In this document: positions 41,701 to 51,869 of the stretch, in pieces | Layout of the letters: each line of letters starts with the position of its first letter | How positions within the stretch are numbered: position 1 is the first letter of the stretch | Assembly (NCBI GenBank): GCA_001247695.2 | Contig: LGRX02027718.1 | Span: 1 to 64,000 of the forward strand | Reading direction: 5' to 3' | Source: Cymbomonas tetramitiformis | Lineage: Eukaryota > Chlorophyta > Pyramimonadophyceae > Pyramimonadales > Pyramimonadaceae | Length of the DNA stretch: 64,000 bases | The notes under the pieces: model-generated | Databases searched by the model: none | Seen by the model: only the letters and a program-made list of their open reading frames with translations | Told to the model about the DNA's origin: nothing | Translations under genes and position numbers: made by a program

Positions 41701-42055
41701 CATATGTCAGGGCAGTGGCTGTGATCAAGCTGGGGTTTCCTCCCGCCTTCTGAACTGTTTCCTTCACAGCTTTCTTTACTGCTTCCATTTCCTTGTCCGT
41801 AATGCCCATCATTCTCCTTCCCGTCTCGTTCCTAAAAAACCTCATCTGACCTCTGAGTTCCGCTGGTTCAGTCAACAGGTCAGTCAAGTCTATTTCATTG
41901 GTCAGTTCACCCGACTTAAATGCCTCAGCCAGCTGCTTCAGGCCGTCCTCATCCGCCAGGTTGGTTTTCCCGGCCAGGAAGGTACCACCTCCTTTGACTC
42001 CTTCCTGTGTGACATGCTCCAATATCAACTTGCAATAATACTTATGTGTGTGCAT
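38796..42055 (-). CDS. LINE ORF1, split by a 1985-bp insertion
   Basis: The likely start is the ATG at 42055; the frame is open further up but without ATG. The frame reads to 'PLKVKR' near 41235, is interrupted by the element at 39244-41228, and continues in the correct frame from about 39234 to the stop at 38796. Without the insertion and one 9-bp duplication it has 1266 nt, 421 residues plus stop. No RRM, CCHC or esterase motif is seen. The protein is Met/Lys/Thr-rich in the first half, with a repeated-looking 'MRMKAKDAERYFWMHPATS' region, and ends in a Lys/Pro/Thr-rich tail. ORF1 proteins usually bind the element RNA; that role is assumed from position only. The stop overlaps the ORF2 ATG, which suggests coupled re-initiation. 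Confidence 0.78.
39803..40330 (-). repeat. Three direct repeats with tRNA B-box-like cores
   Basis: On the minus strand, GGGTTCGATCCCCAACG (39807-39823), GGGTTCGATTCCCAACG (about 40066-40082) and a diverged GGGTTCAATTTTC (about 40290) match the RNA polymerase III B box GGTTCRANNCC. Each is followed on the plus strand by a CCGTC/CCGAC segment and GCCGCCAG/GCCGCGAG. No full cloverleaf could be drawn by eye, so these look like decayed tRNA-derived units, not functional tRNA genes. Confidence 0.5.
40667..40990. repeat. About 154-bp direct repeat inside the TIR element
   Basis: TAAATTCCGCATATCTTCGG...GGAATTGTTACCCGTGTC...ATCCGGGGTAGGACTGCTGA is present at about 40667-40770 and 40825-40930, with a third partial copy (ATCCGGGGTAGGACTGCTGA) at about 40979. 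Confidence 0.85.
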
Positions 42056-42261
42056 ACAAGGTTTAGCACAGTTTGTGTTATACTGGGGCTTCCGATGCTT
42101 ATTTTTATCTTTTCTTTGTGTGCTAAGAGTGTAAAGGTTACCTTTACTGGTGAGTGTGTAATTGGTTAGAATGGCTATACTTATAATAAATGTAAGCACA
42201 CTATTCTTTCTGTATTTTGATTTGGCAGCACTATTGTTTATTGTTCCTATAGCTCTTTTCT

Positions 42262-45124
42262 CTATGACAGTTGCTCACAGGCTGCACAAATGGTGTATTC
42301 TTCTTCTCTTACGGAATGAGTGAAAGGTTGGCCACAAGTGCCTCCCATCCAGCTTCCCGTGCATACCCATGTGTGGCACTTGCGGCAGCAGTCGATACAC
42401 CCAATGCAGAGTGTATCATATGTGCAAAGCCCGCATGAATATGCCATTTCTCCATCGAGGAGCTCTATGTCCCTCCCACATAGATCACATGGCACATCGT
42501 TTTCCTGCAAGCAAAACTCATGGTGAGTACTACTTTGTGGCAAGCGGGTGAGTGATCCTCTAATACAAAGAGCATGGTGCTCAATGCAAAAGTGGTTCGA
42601 GGGCAATGCTAAAGGCACAGAGCTCGTGAGCTTACTGTACATTGTGTGACAGTTATATACCCCCTGCCTAATACTGTACACAGGGCATAAAGTGGGAAGA
42701 GTGCTCTGTCCGTAACCCTTCATGTTGTTCAAATGCCAAGTCATAAAGCATATGTAAACATTGTGCAAGGTGCTGTGTGCATGATGGCATGTTTGGTCAT
42801 TCCGTGTTCGGGGTGTTGTGCTGGGGGTGAGGGTAAACCGAGGGCTGCCCCCAGAGCACTCACATGGGAGGCTTGTGCTGTCCGGGCCCTTTACTTTGTA
42901 CTCCCATGGCAGAAAACCTATACCATGTCTGAGAGACTTTTTGTAAATCAGTCTTTCTTTAGGTTGGACCGGTGCAGGCTCGGTAACAGAGTTTCCATCT
43001 GAAGCCTGGTGCCACCAACACAATATGGCAGATATTTCACAACCAGCCGCCTTTTCCCGTGTGCAGTGAGTGTTGGAAGCGGAAGTAAGTTGTGAGTTGC
43101 ACAAGCAGCACTCCGCTCTGTTCTGTGTGTGGTGAGAGGTATGAGCAGCAGGCCACTCGATCCCGTGCTTGGTACGTGATATGAGCAGCTTGCTTCTCGA
43201 CTTTGTGTGGTGCAAGTGGCAGGTACAGTCGGCTCTTAAGACCTGTATGTAGTATGTGGCATATGCTTCAGTCCTCCCCCTCCCGTGTATAGGAAGTAAA
43301 TCAGGCAGTGAAAGGGTGCCATTGCCACCAGTGAACTCTTTTTTGTGCCCATCATAGTGAGTGGCATGGGGGGACAGTCTCATTCTTCCGTGTCTCGTGT
43401 GTGGCCTGTGCAGTCTTTCATTTAGTGCACTGTGTTGTGGGAGACTGTTTGTTTTAAAAGAGACAGACAGCGGCAAGATACCATTAACATTTGTAGGCTT
43501 GTTTTCGAATGCAGTGAGTGTGCAACAAAGTGTCGGTGCAGTGTTAAAGCAACCCGAGTTGCACAAAATGAATTCTGCATTATTCTGTGTACGGTGAGTG
43601 GTATGGGCAGCAATCCTTTCCATACCATACTCCCTTGGCAAAGAGCCTATACCATGTCTAGGAGACTTTTGGAGACTCAGTCTTTCTTTAGGTTGGACCG
43701 GTGCAGGCTCGGTGACAGAGTTTCCATCTGAGACCCGGTGCCACCCCCACAATATGGCGGACACTTCACAACCAGCCGCTTTTTCCCCTGTGCAGTGAGT
43801 GTTGGAAGAGGCAGGCCACTCATTCCTGTATGACGAGGGTGACATGTGCAGTGTACCGAGCCTTCCTGTGTGTGGTAAGTGGCATGTGTTGCCCGCCTCT
43901 GAGCTCCATTTGTAGTGGCTGACAGGGAAAGCAGACTGCTCTTTTGTGTGTATGAAGGGTAACATGTATAGCAGGTTTCGCAGTCCCGTGTATGCTAACT
44001 GACATAAATATTGTGGGTATGTATCTATGTGTGGTGAGTGGCATATGCTGCCTTCCGCAAGGTATTTTGTGTGGAGGGTAGTATTGTCAGCAGGCTTTTT
44101 TGTCCTATGTGTTGTAGGTGCCCTAGTCCCCCTGTTTCCTGGTTCTGGGTCTTGTGGGTGGTATACACAACAGGCTTGTTGGCTCGATGTGTTGTAGATA
44201 GCATAAACAGCAGGTTCCTCTATGTTGTATGTGTCATGGGGTACTAGCGACAGTTTGTTCTGCCCTGTGAGTTGTGAGTTGCACAAGCATAACTCTGGTA
44301 TGTTCTGTGTATGGTAAGAAGTATGAGCAGCAGGCCGCTCGGTCCCGTGTTTGGTACATGGTATAAGCAGCTTGCCTCTCGGCTTTGTGTGGTGCAAGTG
44401 GCAGGTACAGTCGGCCCTTAGGACCTGTGTGTAATGAGTGGCATTTGCTTCAGTCCTCACCCTCCTGTGTATAGTAGGTAAATCAAGCGGTGAAAGTGTG
44501 CCATTGCCACCACAGAACTCTTTTCTGTGCCCGTCATAGTGGGTGGCATAGGAGGACAGTCTCATTATTCTGTGTCTCATGTGTGACATGTGCAGTCTTT
44601 CATTCAGTGCACTGGGTTGTGGGAGACTGTTTGTTGTGAGAGAGACCGACGACAGCAAGGCAACACTAACATTAGTAGGCTTGTTTTCAAATGCAGTGAG
44701 TGGGCAGCAAGGTGTCGGTGCGGTGCTAAAGCATCCCGAGTTGTACCGACTGAATTTTGCATTATTCTGTGTACGGTGAGTGGTGTAAGCAACAATCCTC
44801 TCCATCCCATACTTAGTAATTTGAAAAGCAGGTTCCTCTGTGTTGTATGTATCATGGGGTAATAGCGACAGTTTGTTCTGCCCTGTGAGTTGTGAGTTGC
44901 ACAAGCATAACTCTGCTCTGTTCTGTGTATGGTAAGAAGTATGAGCAACAGGCCGCTCGGTCCCGTGCTTGGTACATGGTATAAGCAGCTTGCCTCTCGG
45001 CTTTGTGTGGTGCAAGTGGCGGGTACAGTCGACCCTTAGGACCTGTGTGTAATGAGTGGCATTTGCTTCAGTCCTCACCCTCCTGTGTATAGTAGATAAA
45101 TCAAATATTCCCGTTAGCTCCAGG
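42262..45124 (-). CDS. Long ORF built of 13-residue repeats with a Cys-rich C-terminus, upstream of LINE ORF1
   Basis: A single open frame of about 950 codons opens after a TAG near 45125 and ends just 60 bp before the ORF1 open frame. There is no convincing ATG at its head. The DNA has a 39-40 bp period that reads as 13-residue units of the form x-H-x-T/K-x-x-R/N..., for example 'HYTQVLRADCTCH', 'LHHTKPRGKLLIP', 'CTKHGTERPAAHT', 'SYHTQNRAELCLC'. Larger blocks are also duplicated (GTCCCGTG marker at 43161, 44342 and 44960). The last 80 residues are different: a compact Cys/His-rich segment ('CDLCGRDIELL', 'YSCGLCTYDTLCIGCIDCCR', 'CAACEQLS') that looks like a zinc-binding domain. It may be an extra LINE ORF or a repetitive 5' promoter region that happens to be open. 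Confidence 0.55.
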
Positions 45125-45350
45125 ATCTAGCAGCGGGCCATCCTTGCCGTCTTTGAATACACGAACGAACCGCCACAAGAACTTTGTGGCAGTCTCTTTC
45201 ACGGGCGCGGTCGGTCTCGCCATCTTTGCCTATAAAGGCAGTTAACAAGCTAACGGTCGGGGGAGGTGTCTTAGAGATGAATGATGAGCAGTCGAGCAAT
45301 CGAACACACGAACCGCTGTGTAAACTGTAGATTATTTACCAGTGTCTCGA

Positions 45351-45403
45351 CTGTCCCATTTTACAGTTGTCGAGAGTCTCTCGACAGCTGTAAAATGGGA
45401 CAG
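45351..45403. repeat. 25-bp near-perfect inverted repeat
   Basis: CTGTCCCATTTTACAG continuing to TTGTCGAGA (45351-45375) pairs with TCTCGACAGCTGTAAAATGG continuing to GACAG (45379-45403), with one mismatch and a 3-base centre. Neither arm touches a coding frame. Confidence 0.9.
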
Positions 45404-45439
45404 TAGAACAACCGAGCAGTCGAGTGACGGCAGGCAACC

Positions 45440-45625
45440 AGGCATCGCGTCATTCCTGATTCTTGATTCCTGATTCCAGATTCCAGATTCCGTTCCGTTC
45501 GGGAGGCTTAAGTATGGGGGGCTTAAGTATGGGGGGCAGAGTGCACGTTTTAACGCGCGTTATAACGCCAAAAGGGGGTGCACGTTTTAACGCGTTACGA
45601 GTTATCACCAACCTAGGTTCATATA
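45440..45625. repeat. Minisatellites and palindromic MITE-like motif, copy 2
   Basis: A TGATTCC/AGATTCC run (about 45452-45493) is followed by two copies of GGCTTAAGTATGGGGG, then CGTTTTAACGCGCGTTATAACG and CCAAAAGGGGGTGCACGTTTT, ending in CACCAACCTAGGTTCATAT. The last modules match those at 26741-26817. Confidence 0.7.
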
Positions 45626-45877
45626 GAACCGTGACAAAAAGTGTGATTGATAAAAGTAGAGATAACATAAATACCTAACGGGTGTTTTCCGTCTACTGGT
45701 GACGGTCACTCAGCCTACTATAGGAAGTGACATGTGACAGTTTCGGGTGTCACAGTGTCACATCCAGCACCCTCCCTCTCGCCCCGGTGATATCAAATCC
45801 TCACCCCCACCCTGAGCTGGTCCCACAGAGGGTCGCGACTACTCTGATTGGGCTCGAGTATCACAAAATTAGTTAAT

Positions 45878-45905
45878 GTCATGTCATGTCATGTCATGTC
45901 ATGTC
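45878..45905. repeat. (GTCAT)5.6 microsatellite
   Basis: Five and a half uninterrupted GTCAT units, the same unit and orientation as the longer tract at 26219-26288. Confidence 0.97.
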
Positions 45906-47401
45906 TATGTCTCAGGCTACGGATGGCATGGCATGAGGAGAGAGGTTACGAGCTTCGGCCGCTGCGCGGCCGATCGCGCGATTCTCGACAGACAGCAATC
46001 GAATGGAAAAGCAGCTCGTAACCTCCAGATCGTCTCGAGTCTCGAGCTCTTCGTCTTGAGTTGACAATCGAATAGGCAATACGAATGGGCGGGCGTCCCC
46101 TCCCGCATAAATAGGGCTGCTCTATCCACCATCGTATTGGAAATTACCTGTTTCTAACGTACGATGTTATGTACCAATCTGAGACGTGGTGGTTACAGAA
46201 AGCAGGAATACCTTCACAATCTCGTTGCGCAAGGTGCGAGATGGCGTTTCCTATTGCCGACACTGCTAGAATTCCTGTCAGCATTGCTACAGAACGAGCT
46301 GGAGTACAATTTGCAAGGTGCGACCCAGAATCCTTCTTTGCATTTCCGCCCTTCGTCAACACTGGAGTGCATGGTGCAAGGCTCGTGCAGGATTATTCAG
46401 TACAATTTGTGCCCTGAACGCGGCTCACGATTCTCTCTCGGAATCGCTATTGTCGGGGCAGAGTACCTCCGTGTAGCGGCCAGGCTTTCCTTTGTGAACA
46501 GGCCTTTTTCAACATATTCTGGCAACCGCCTTGTACCATCTTATTCTTTGGCATAATCTGGAAGGGTAGTTTCCCCCCACTATTTTGGAAACTGCAGTGG
46601 ACCTTACGTGAAATCATCGAAGTCTGGGAGGCTTTGGCCTAGGCGGAAACAACCGTCGTAAATTGAACCGAAAGCAGAGTGAAATCAGTGTATAGACATA
46701 TGGGGTTTGAACGTAGCAGGGGGGGGGGCGACTTTATGGTTTTCCTGTACCGCACGTGCATGCGGGTTACCTACCAATAGCAGTAACTCGTGGTACGACT
46801 CAACCAAGACCACAGCGACGTATCTTTTTGGGGGATTTGTAAATTTGGTCCAGTGAATTTCTTTTAGCTGCAGTGTAGCCTGAAGTTAGTCGTAAATGGA
46901 GCGCAGGTAACCGTAGTTGGAGGCGTTTAATTGTAAGAGGTTATATCTTTACAAGTACTCTTGCGACGTCGGCCTTAACGGCGTTTTGAGGAACTAGCTG
47001 GCGTGGCTTAAATGTTTTCTCTCCGCATCTTCATTCCGAGCTCTCGGTGAAAGAATGAGTAAGTTTCCACAAGTTTGGGACAGCAATACTGTTGTCCACC
47101 AAGGCCAGCGACGGATTGACCTTTCGAACTTGGAGAGAGCTTTGGACGCTGCAATAAATTCTAGTCGGACACAGGAAAATCATAAACGGGTGACTCCCCC
47201 ACTCATCCCTTAACTCCCTCTTACTCTTGTTATCACCGAGTTGCAGGAACTTTGATGCTGCGAGCACATAAACGTACACTGTCGTCACTGTTGATTCGGA
47301 AGGGAAGCCCCTCTTCACCTAGCACTCTTAAGGAAACTGTTCGACAAGTTTGAATAGACGGTGTGCTTGAAGATTGCCCCAAACAGAAATGTGCTGACCT
47401 C
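45906..47401. other. No supported gene; may hold upstream exons of the next gene
   Basis: An open frame at 46164-46556 (+) has an ATG and 130 codons but no recognisable domain. A poly-G tract lies at about 46720. Upstream exons of the gene that ends at 50339 may be here, but I could not phase any with confidence. Confidence 0.4.
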
Positions 47402-50339
47402 ATGACATCATTTGCTTCCGTGCGGCAGGACACACAGCGCGGCGGGCTGACTAGTAGCAGCACTCCGCGAGTAACCACTCTTCCACCACTGGGCAACGGT
47501 GCTGTCACGACTTTCAGCTGGATATCTGGAATAGAACCGCCTGAGACCCTCGCCCCTCCCCGCAATGCCTTTGGAATTCAAAGTCCCGACACTCTCGAAC
47601 CCACTCGAACTAGCTTTCAATCATCGTTTCAATCATCGAACTCCCGAAACAGCTCCTTGCGAACCACTCCCCTGGGGTTCGCGTTGACCGAGCTCCCCGT
47701 GGACACCCGTAATCTGTGCACCAAGCCTCTTTTGGGCAGGTCGCAGAAGCACGGCGACGGTGCTATGATGCAGCAGGACCCGGAGAAAGCAGTGGAGCGT
47801 GTCACGCGAGAAAGCCAAACTGGCTCTCCAAGGACGGGGTGGGGGGTGTTCCACCTACTCAAGGACGTAGGCAAAGCGGAACTAAAGAGCTTCCTCGAAG
47901 ATCTCGAAGGCCTTCCCGGAGTCTTAGCACAGGCTAAGCTGGCGCGCCCAAAAACGCAAGGAATCGCAGCTGCCGCACTTAGGGCGAATCCCGCGAGCTG
48001 CGATTTACAGGTGGGAAAGCGCGTTCTCTCCCACACCCCTTGTTCTTGTGGAGGGTTTTTGTTCAGGCCCTCAACGAAAGGGGCATGACGGCCCTGCTGC
48101 CTGACTTTTACCGTCACAGGTGGCGACCAACGCCTCGAAGGAGAGCCATAAAAGGATGCTCGTGGCCGAAGATAGTCTCGTTCTTGCGAACGAGCATCCA
48201 AGCAACAATCGTCTTCAGAAGTTCAGAGATGATGTGGTGAACATCAATGTGCACAGGCCTCGCTTCGTTCCGCCTCTGAGGAAAGAGACGAAGGTAAAAC
48301 GGGGCGTCGTCGTGGAGGTTATCGTGACGCCTCCCAAAACTCCGGAGCCCTGGACAATCCTTAAGTCTCCCTTCAGGTAAGCAGAGCGACCTTGCTCTGT
48401 GAAGTTGCCGAGAGCAAACCTTCTCAAGCCACCTCAGAAAACTCATGCTTGTGGGTGCCCCCAAAAAGTTGCAGGACTCTTTTCGATTTTGCGGTGTTTT
48501 CAACAGAGGTTTATGTTGAGGGCACACAGAAAGCGGCGTGAGGAGAGTGACTCGAAGGACTTTTTCGACACCCCGCAAGTCTACAATAAACGATGCGGAA
48601 GAGACTGGGACCGTGCAATCGCCAAAGAAGCGTTTGCGAAGTTGCTGGTGCGGTCGAGGAAGGGGGATCCAAAGCTGGATGGTGCACAGCCAAGCGTGAC
48701 CGAGATGCTGAAAGATGTATGTACCTCCACGGTGCCTTGATGATGTTTTGTTGACATACCCGGCACAGATTAACCTGTTCATCTCTGCGGTCACTGCTCC
48801 ACGATGAAGTCTGTAACTGATATGGCGACTTATCTTCGGCATGCCCGGAGTGCACTCTAAGAGAAGCTTCCTTAATAGCACTTTTGTGCATATCTCACTC
48901 CTGAGGGAGTACGCTGGGAGTTTTTCCGGGACAGCTGAAAAATGTGATGGACACACACTTCGAGTTTGTTTCCATGGTTTTCGACTTCTTTTCTGTCTCG
49001 GGTAATACAATTGGAGAAGCTGCGTACTCCATGCGGTTGAACTCCTGGAACAGGCTCGTTAAGGTGCGTGCACACTGTCGTTGGGGGATTTCATTGGAAC
49101 CTCAGATGACCGTGGCCATCGCAACCCGGCGGCCTTTTGGAAACTGGAGTCCAGGCTTGATTTTGAACAGACAGCGCTAGGGATAAACACTCGGTGGATA
49201 TCTTTTTTAATATGCCTTCGGACTATTCGTTGAGGAGCACGGTTAGGCACAGCATCCTGAAGCCGGAGGGAGGCCTCGTATGGGTCCATAGCAGACCTAG
49301 TTTCCTGAAGCCGGAGGGAGGCCTTGTCGTGGTAGTAGGCCTACCTTCCCGAAGCCTTAAAGAAGCCTTAGCAGTGTCCATAGTCAGCCTCCCCTCCAGT
49401 GTCTAAGTTGCCACATCTCGCCTTCTGTCCTGAAAATTTCACCTAAACAGCTTGTTCAATCCCAAGGGTGTATGCCCCTACCTGATGGTGTATGACCTTT
49501 ATGACACACAGATATGCAGCTTTGCAGACCCCAAGTCGGCTCGATGCAAGCAGACCGATATCGACACTGCGTTCGTGGCGACCAACTTCGAGGTTGGGCA
49601 ACTCTCAGTCACGAGACTCGAAGTGACTGCTCGGCAGATGAGGGCCCCTGTGATAATCTTTTGAGTATGTGACCTGGGCTGTAGACCCGAGTTCAACACC
49701 GCGTCCCTCCAGCAGCCTAAGTCACGTCTCCGCGTTAAATGGTGTCTCTTCAGCGCCCTGAGTTATGTCTCCGCTTTCTGTGCTTCGTCTCTCCAGCAGC
49801 CTAAGTTATTCCGCTGTGTATTCTCATCGGTGCACCGCAGACACCGATCTTGGCAGCGTGAAGAGCTCCACCTGCTCTCGCACCGCATTTTGAGTCCCCC
49901 TGATCTACTCAATGAGGGCTCATTTTTCCTTACAGGAGGACGGGAATGAGGACCTAAACGAGGACAACGACGATGATGCACTCATGCGATTCGAGTTTAT
50001 CGAGATCCTCATCCGTATTGCCATCCTGAAATATGGCCAGGGTACGCCCAGCGGAAAAGTGCAAGCAAGCCTTGGAGCAAGCCCTGTGAAAGTCTCGATC
50101 TACTGTACTCGATCTGTGGCACGGGTGTTCTGTTGCTTGGGCACCCTCTCGCAACCCGCAAGGGGCGCATGCAAGCAATGCTTATCTGTGCGAAGTTGGA
50201 CGTGGGTCCCTTAGGTGTTGCGACCTATGACCCAGCGGAGGCCTTGAGGATGCTGATAACACAGAACATGAAGCCCAACGTTGGATCGGATGTGGCAAGA
50301 AACTCCAACGACTTCCGAAAGGATCGACTTTATGTAAAG
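47402..50339 (+). CDS. Unidentified multi-exon host gene, 3' part interrupted at an intron by a retroelement
   Basis: In-phase exons are 47402?-48010, 48120-48376, 48509-48716, 48935-49063, 49512-49592, 49936-50041 and 50215-50339. All introns are GT-AG, and all phases agree. The ATG at 47402 is a tentative start. Exon 1 ends in a helical stretch ('FHLLKDVGKAELKSFLEDLE', 'LPGVLAQAKLARPKTQG'). Exon 6 holds an acidic run followed by 'RFEFIEILIRIAILKYGQG', and exon 7 'AEALRMLITQNMKP...' and 'NDFRKDRLYVK'. From memory these last segments resemble a conserved helical module of large proteins in flagellated protists, but I cannot name it and give low weight to that. The last donor (AAG|GTGCAC) is followed within 40 bp by the outer LTR. 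The next exon, if the gene survives, should lie right of the window. Confidence 0.72.
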
Positions 50340-50373
50340 GTGCACTCCTTGCCCTCCACTCGTGCTCCTTGCT

Positions 50374-50790
50374 TTTTTTGGAATTCATCAGGGGCAATCT
50401 TGCGAAAAGCACTATTTCTTCATCTTTGAAAAACTCAATACCATTTCGCCTGGCGAAATGCCTTGAGAGTTTGCCAAACTATCGCGTAACGGCTGAGATG
50501 ATTTGGCAATGTTTGGCGAATGCCCGTGAACCAGGAATAGTTTTCACTAAGAGTTCCTACGAACTATTTCAGCACCCGGGCCCGTCGCATAGGGACGGTC
50601 CCAACACAGTCATAAGAGTTTGACGATGACTGCACTGCATTTGTATCCTTGCTGTTGTTTTTTGTCCTACGGTTCTGATCTGCTAAATTGGGTTTTATAC
50701 CATGAAAAAAGGGTTTCTCTTTTTCAAAAATCCTTCTTAGCCAAAGACAGTCACTGCATACCTTACATTGTTTTTGTCCACTGCTTAAGC
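50374..50790 (-). repeat. Outer element LTR, left (3') copy
   Basis: It shares with 63612-64000 long near-identical runs, including AATTCATCAGGGGCAAT, GGCGAAATGCCTTGAGAG, GGACGGTCCCAACACAGTCA, TACGGTTCTGATCTGCTAAA and GACAGTCACTGCATACCTTA. Outer borders cannot be fixed because the other copy is cut by the window edge. Confidence 0.88.
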
Positions 50791-51657
50791 AGTTGCTAAA
50801 ATTAGGTTGGATGTCAAGTTGAAGTGTCTGTCCAGTCATGCATCAAAGTCAACAGAGTGCTCTCAGTAGTGTGAGGTGGGAAAGGAAAAGGAACAGAGCT
50901 GAATGGCCGTGACGTTTCGTGGGCATTTATAGTTCAGTACTGTGTAACGGAGCTACCTGTGTAATTCCGCTGTATTGCAACAGGAGTCACGGATTCTGAT
51001 TTCAGAAACCACCAAAATTTTGTTGCATTCCAATTTAAACACTGCGTGTCCACCCGACCACTTCCTTCCCGAGAGCCTGATCAGCTTGGATGGAAGCCAT
51101 CCCTTTCACAGCTCGGGTCGCTGCTCTGCTCTTCGCCGGTCCATGGAAGCTCAAGTCCTTGTGGTACTTGTTGATGGTTGGCAGGAGGTATGGCTGCAGA
51201 GAGCCTGCTTTGACATCCCCCTTGTCACATAACGAGGGCACGTTGAGTAGAACTGTAGCCTCCGTCGCCAGCAGTCACAGTCGCCCCTCTGTGCACAGAA
51301 TTGTACAAAGCACTGTACCTTTCAGACTAGTTCTTCTTGGGGGAGTCCTGCAGAGCTGAATGCTGCATCTGCACCGCCAGCTCCGTGTGCACTGATTCCC
51401 CAGCTCAGACTCCCGACATCTATGAAGAGCATGGGGGAGGGGGAAATCCTCGGGCTGCATCGTCTCTTGCGCACCAGTCGCGTGAGAAGGGTCCATGTCC
51501 CTCTCTTCACGGTCTCGCCAGTCAGGTTAAAAACAATCGTGACCGGCTCTGCGATCCTGTTGCCAGGCTCGTTAGAAAGGTTCACACCCGTCTATGCCAT
51601 CAACTCGCCAGTCACATTAAAAATATTTACCCCTGGCTCCCATCAGCCGCCAAGAAG
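50791..51657. other. No supported gene
   Basis: The sequence between the outer LTR and the DIRS-like fragment shows many short frames on both strands, but no domain I can recognise. A tyrosine recombinase, expected next to a DIRS methyltransferase, was looked for and not found. Confidence 0.5.
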
Positions 51658-51843
51658 TCAGAAGGTCTCCTGGGCCAAGTTCAGCGTCTCCTCGTCCCCG
51701 TCATCGTACACCACAACGGCCTTGCTCTCTTTGGTGTAGTGCTGAACCACGCCTGGGTAGTAGGCGTCATCATCCTCCCAGAACATTTGATCTGAGTACC
51801 GGCAGGCACACCCGTCGTTGTGGCACATGTTGTTGTGGCACAT
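51658..51843 (-). pseudogene. Tudor-like barrel fragment beside the DIRS remnant
   Basis: 'MFWEDDDAYYPGVVQHYTKE' followed by 'AVVVYDDGDEETLNL' has the strand pattern of Tudor/Agenet-like domains (W-x-D-D-x-x-Y-Y-x-G-x-V ... Y-D-D-G-D-x-E). It lies just downstream, on the same strand, of the methyltransferase remnant. Such barrels read methylated peptides or act as structural modules. It may be part of the same element or an unrelated fragment. Confidence 0.6.
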
Positions 51844-51869
51844 GTCGCTGCCCTCTGGCCTTCCTCAGG

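Larger units (their letters stand above)
27299..42055 (-). mobile_element. Very large LINE with Ulp1-like protease, AP endonuclease, RT, RNase H and Dam-like domain
   Basis: ORF1 (421 codons after removing its insertion) is followed by ORF2, whose ATG overlaps the ORF1 stop (AAATGAG at 38796-38799). ORF2 would be about 3,300 residues once the hAT-like insertion and one frame shift near 30580 are allowed for. Domain order is a 2A-like motif, Ulp1/C48-type protease, linker, AP endonuclease, RT, RNase H, zinc knuckle, Dam-like methyltransferase. Architecture is nearest to the Dualen/RandI-type LINEs of green algae, which pair a cysteine protease with an AP endonuclease and RNase H. I do not see their restriction-like endonuclease, and the methyltransferase is an addition. 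The 5' region probably extends through the repeat ORF at 42262-45124. The 3' end is not defined; a TTATTATTATTA tract on the minus strand near 27000 is one candidate tail. Confidence 0.88.
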
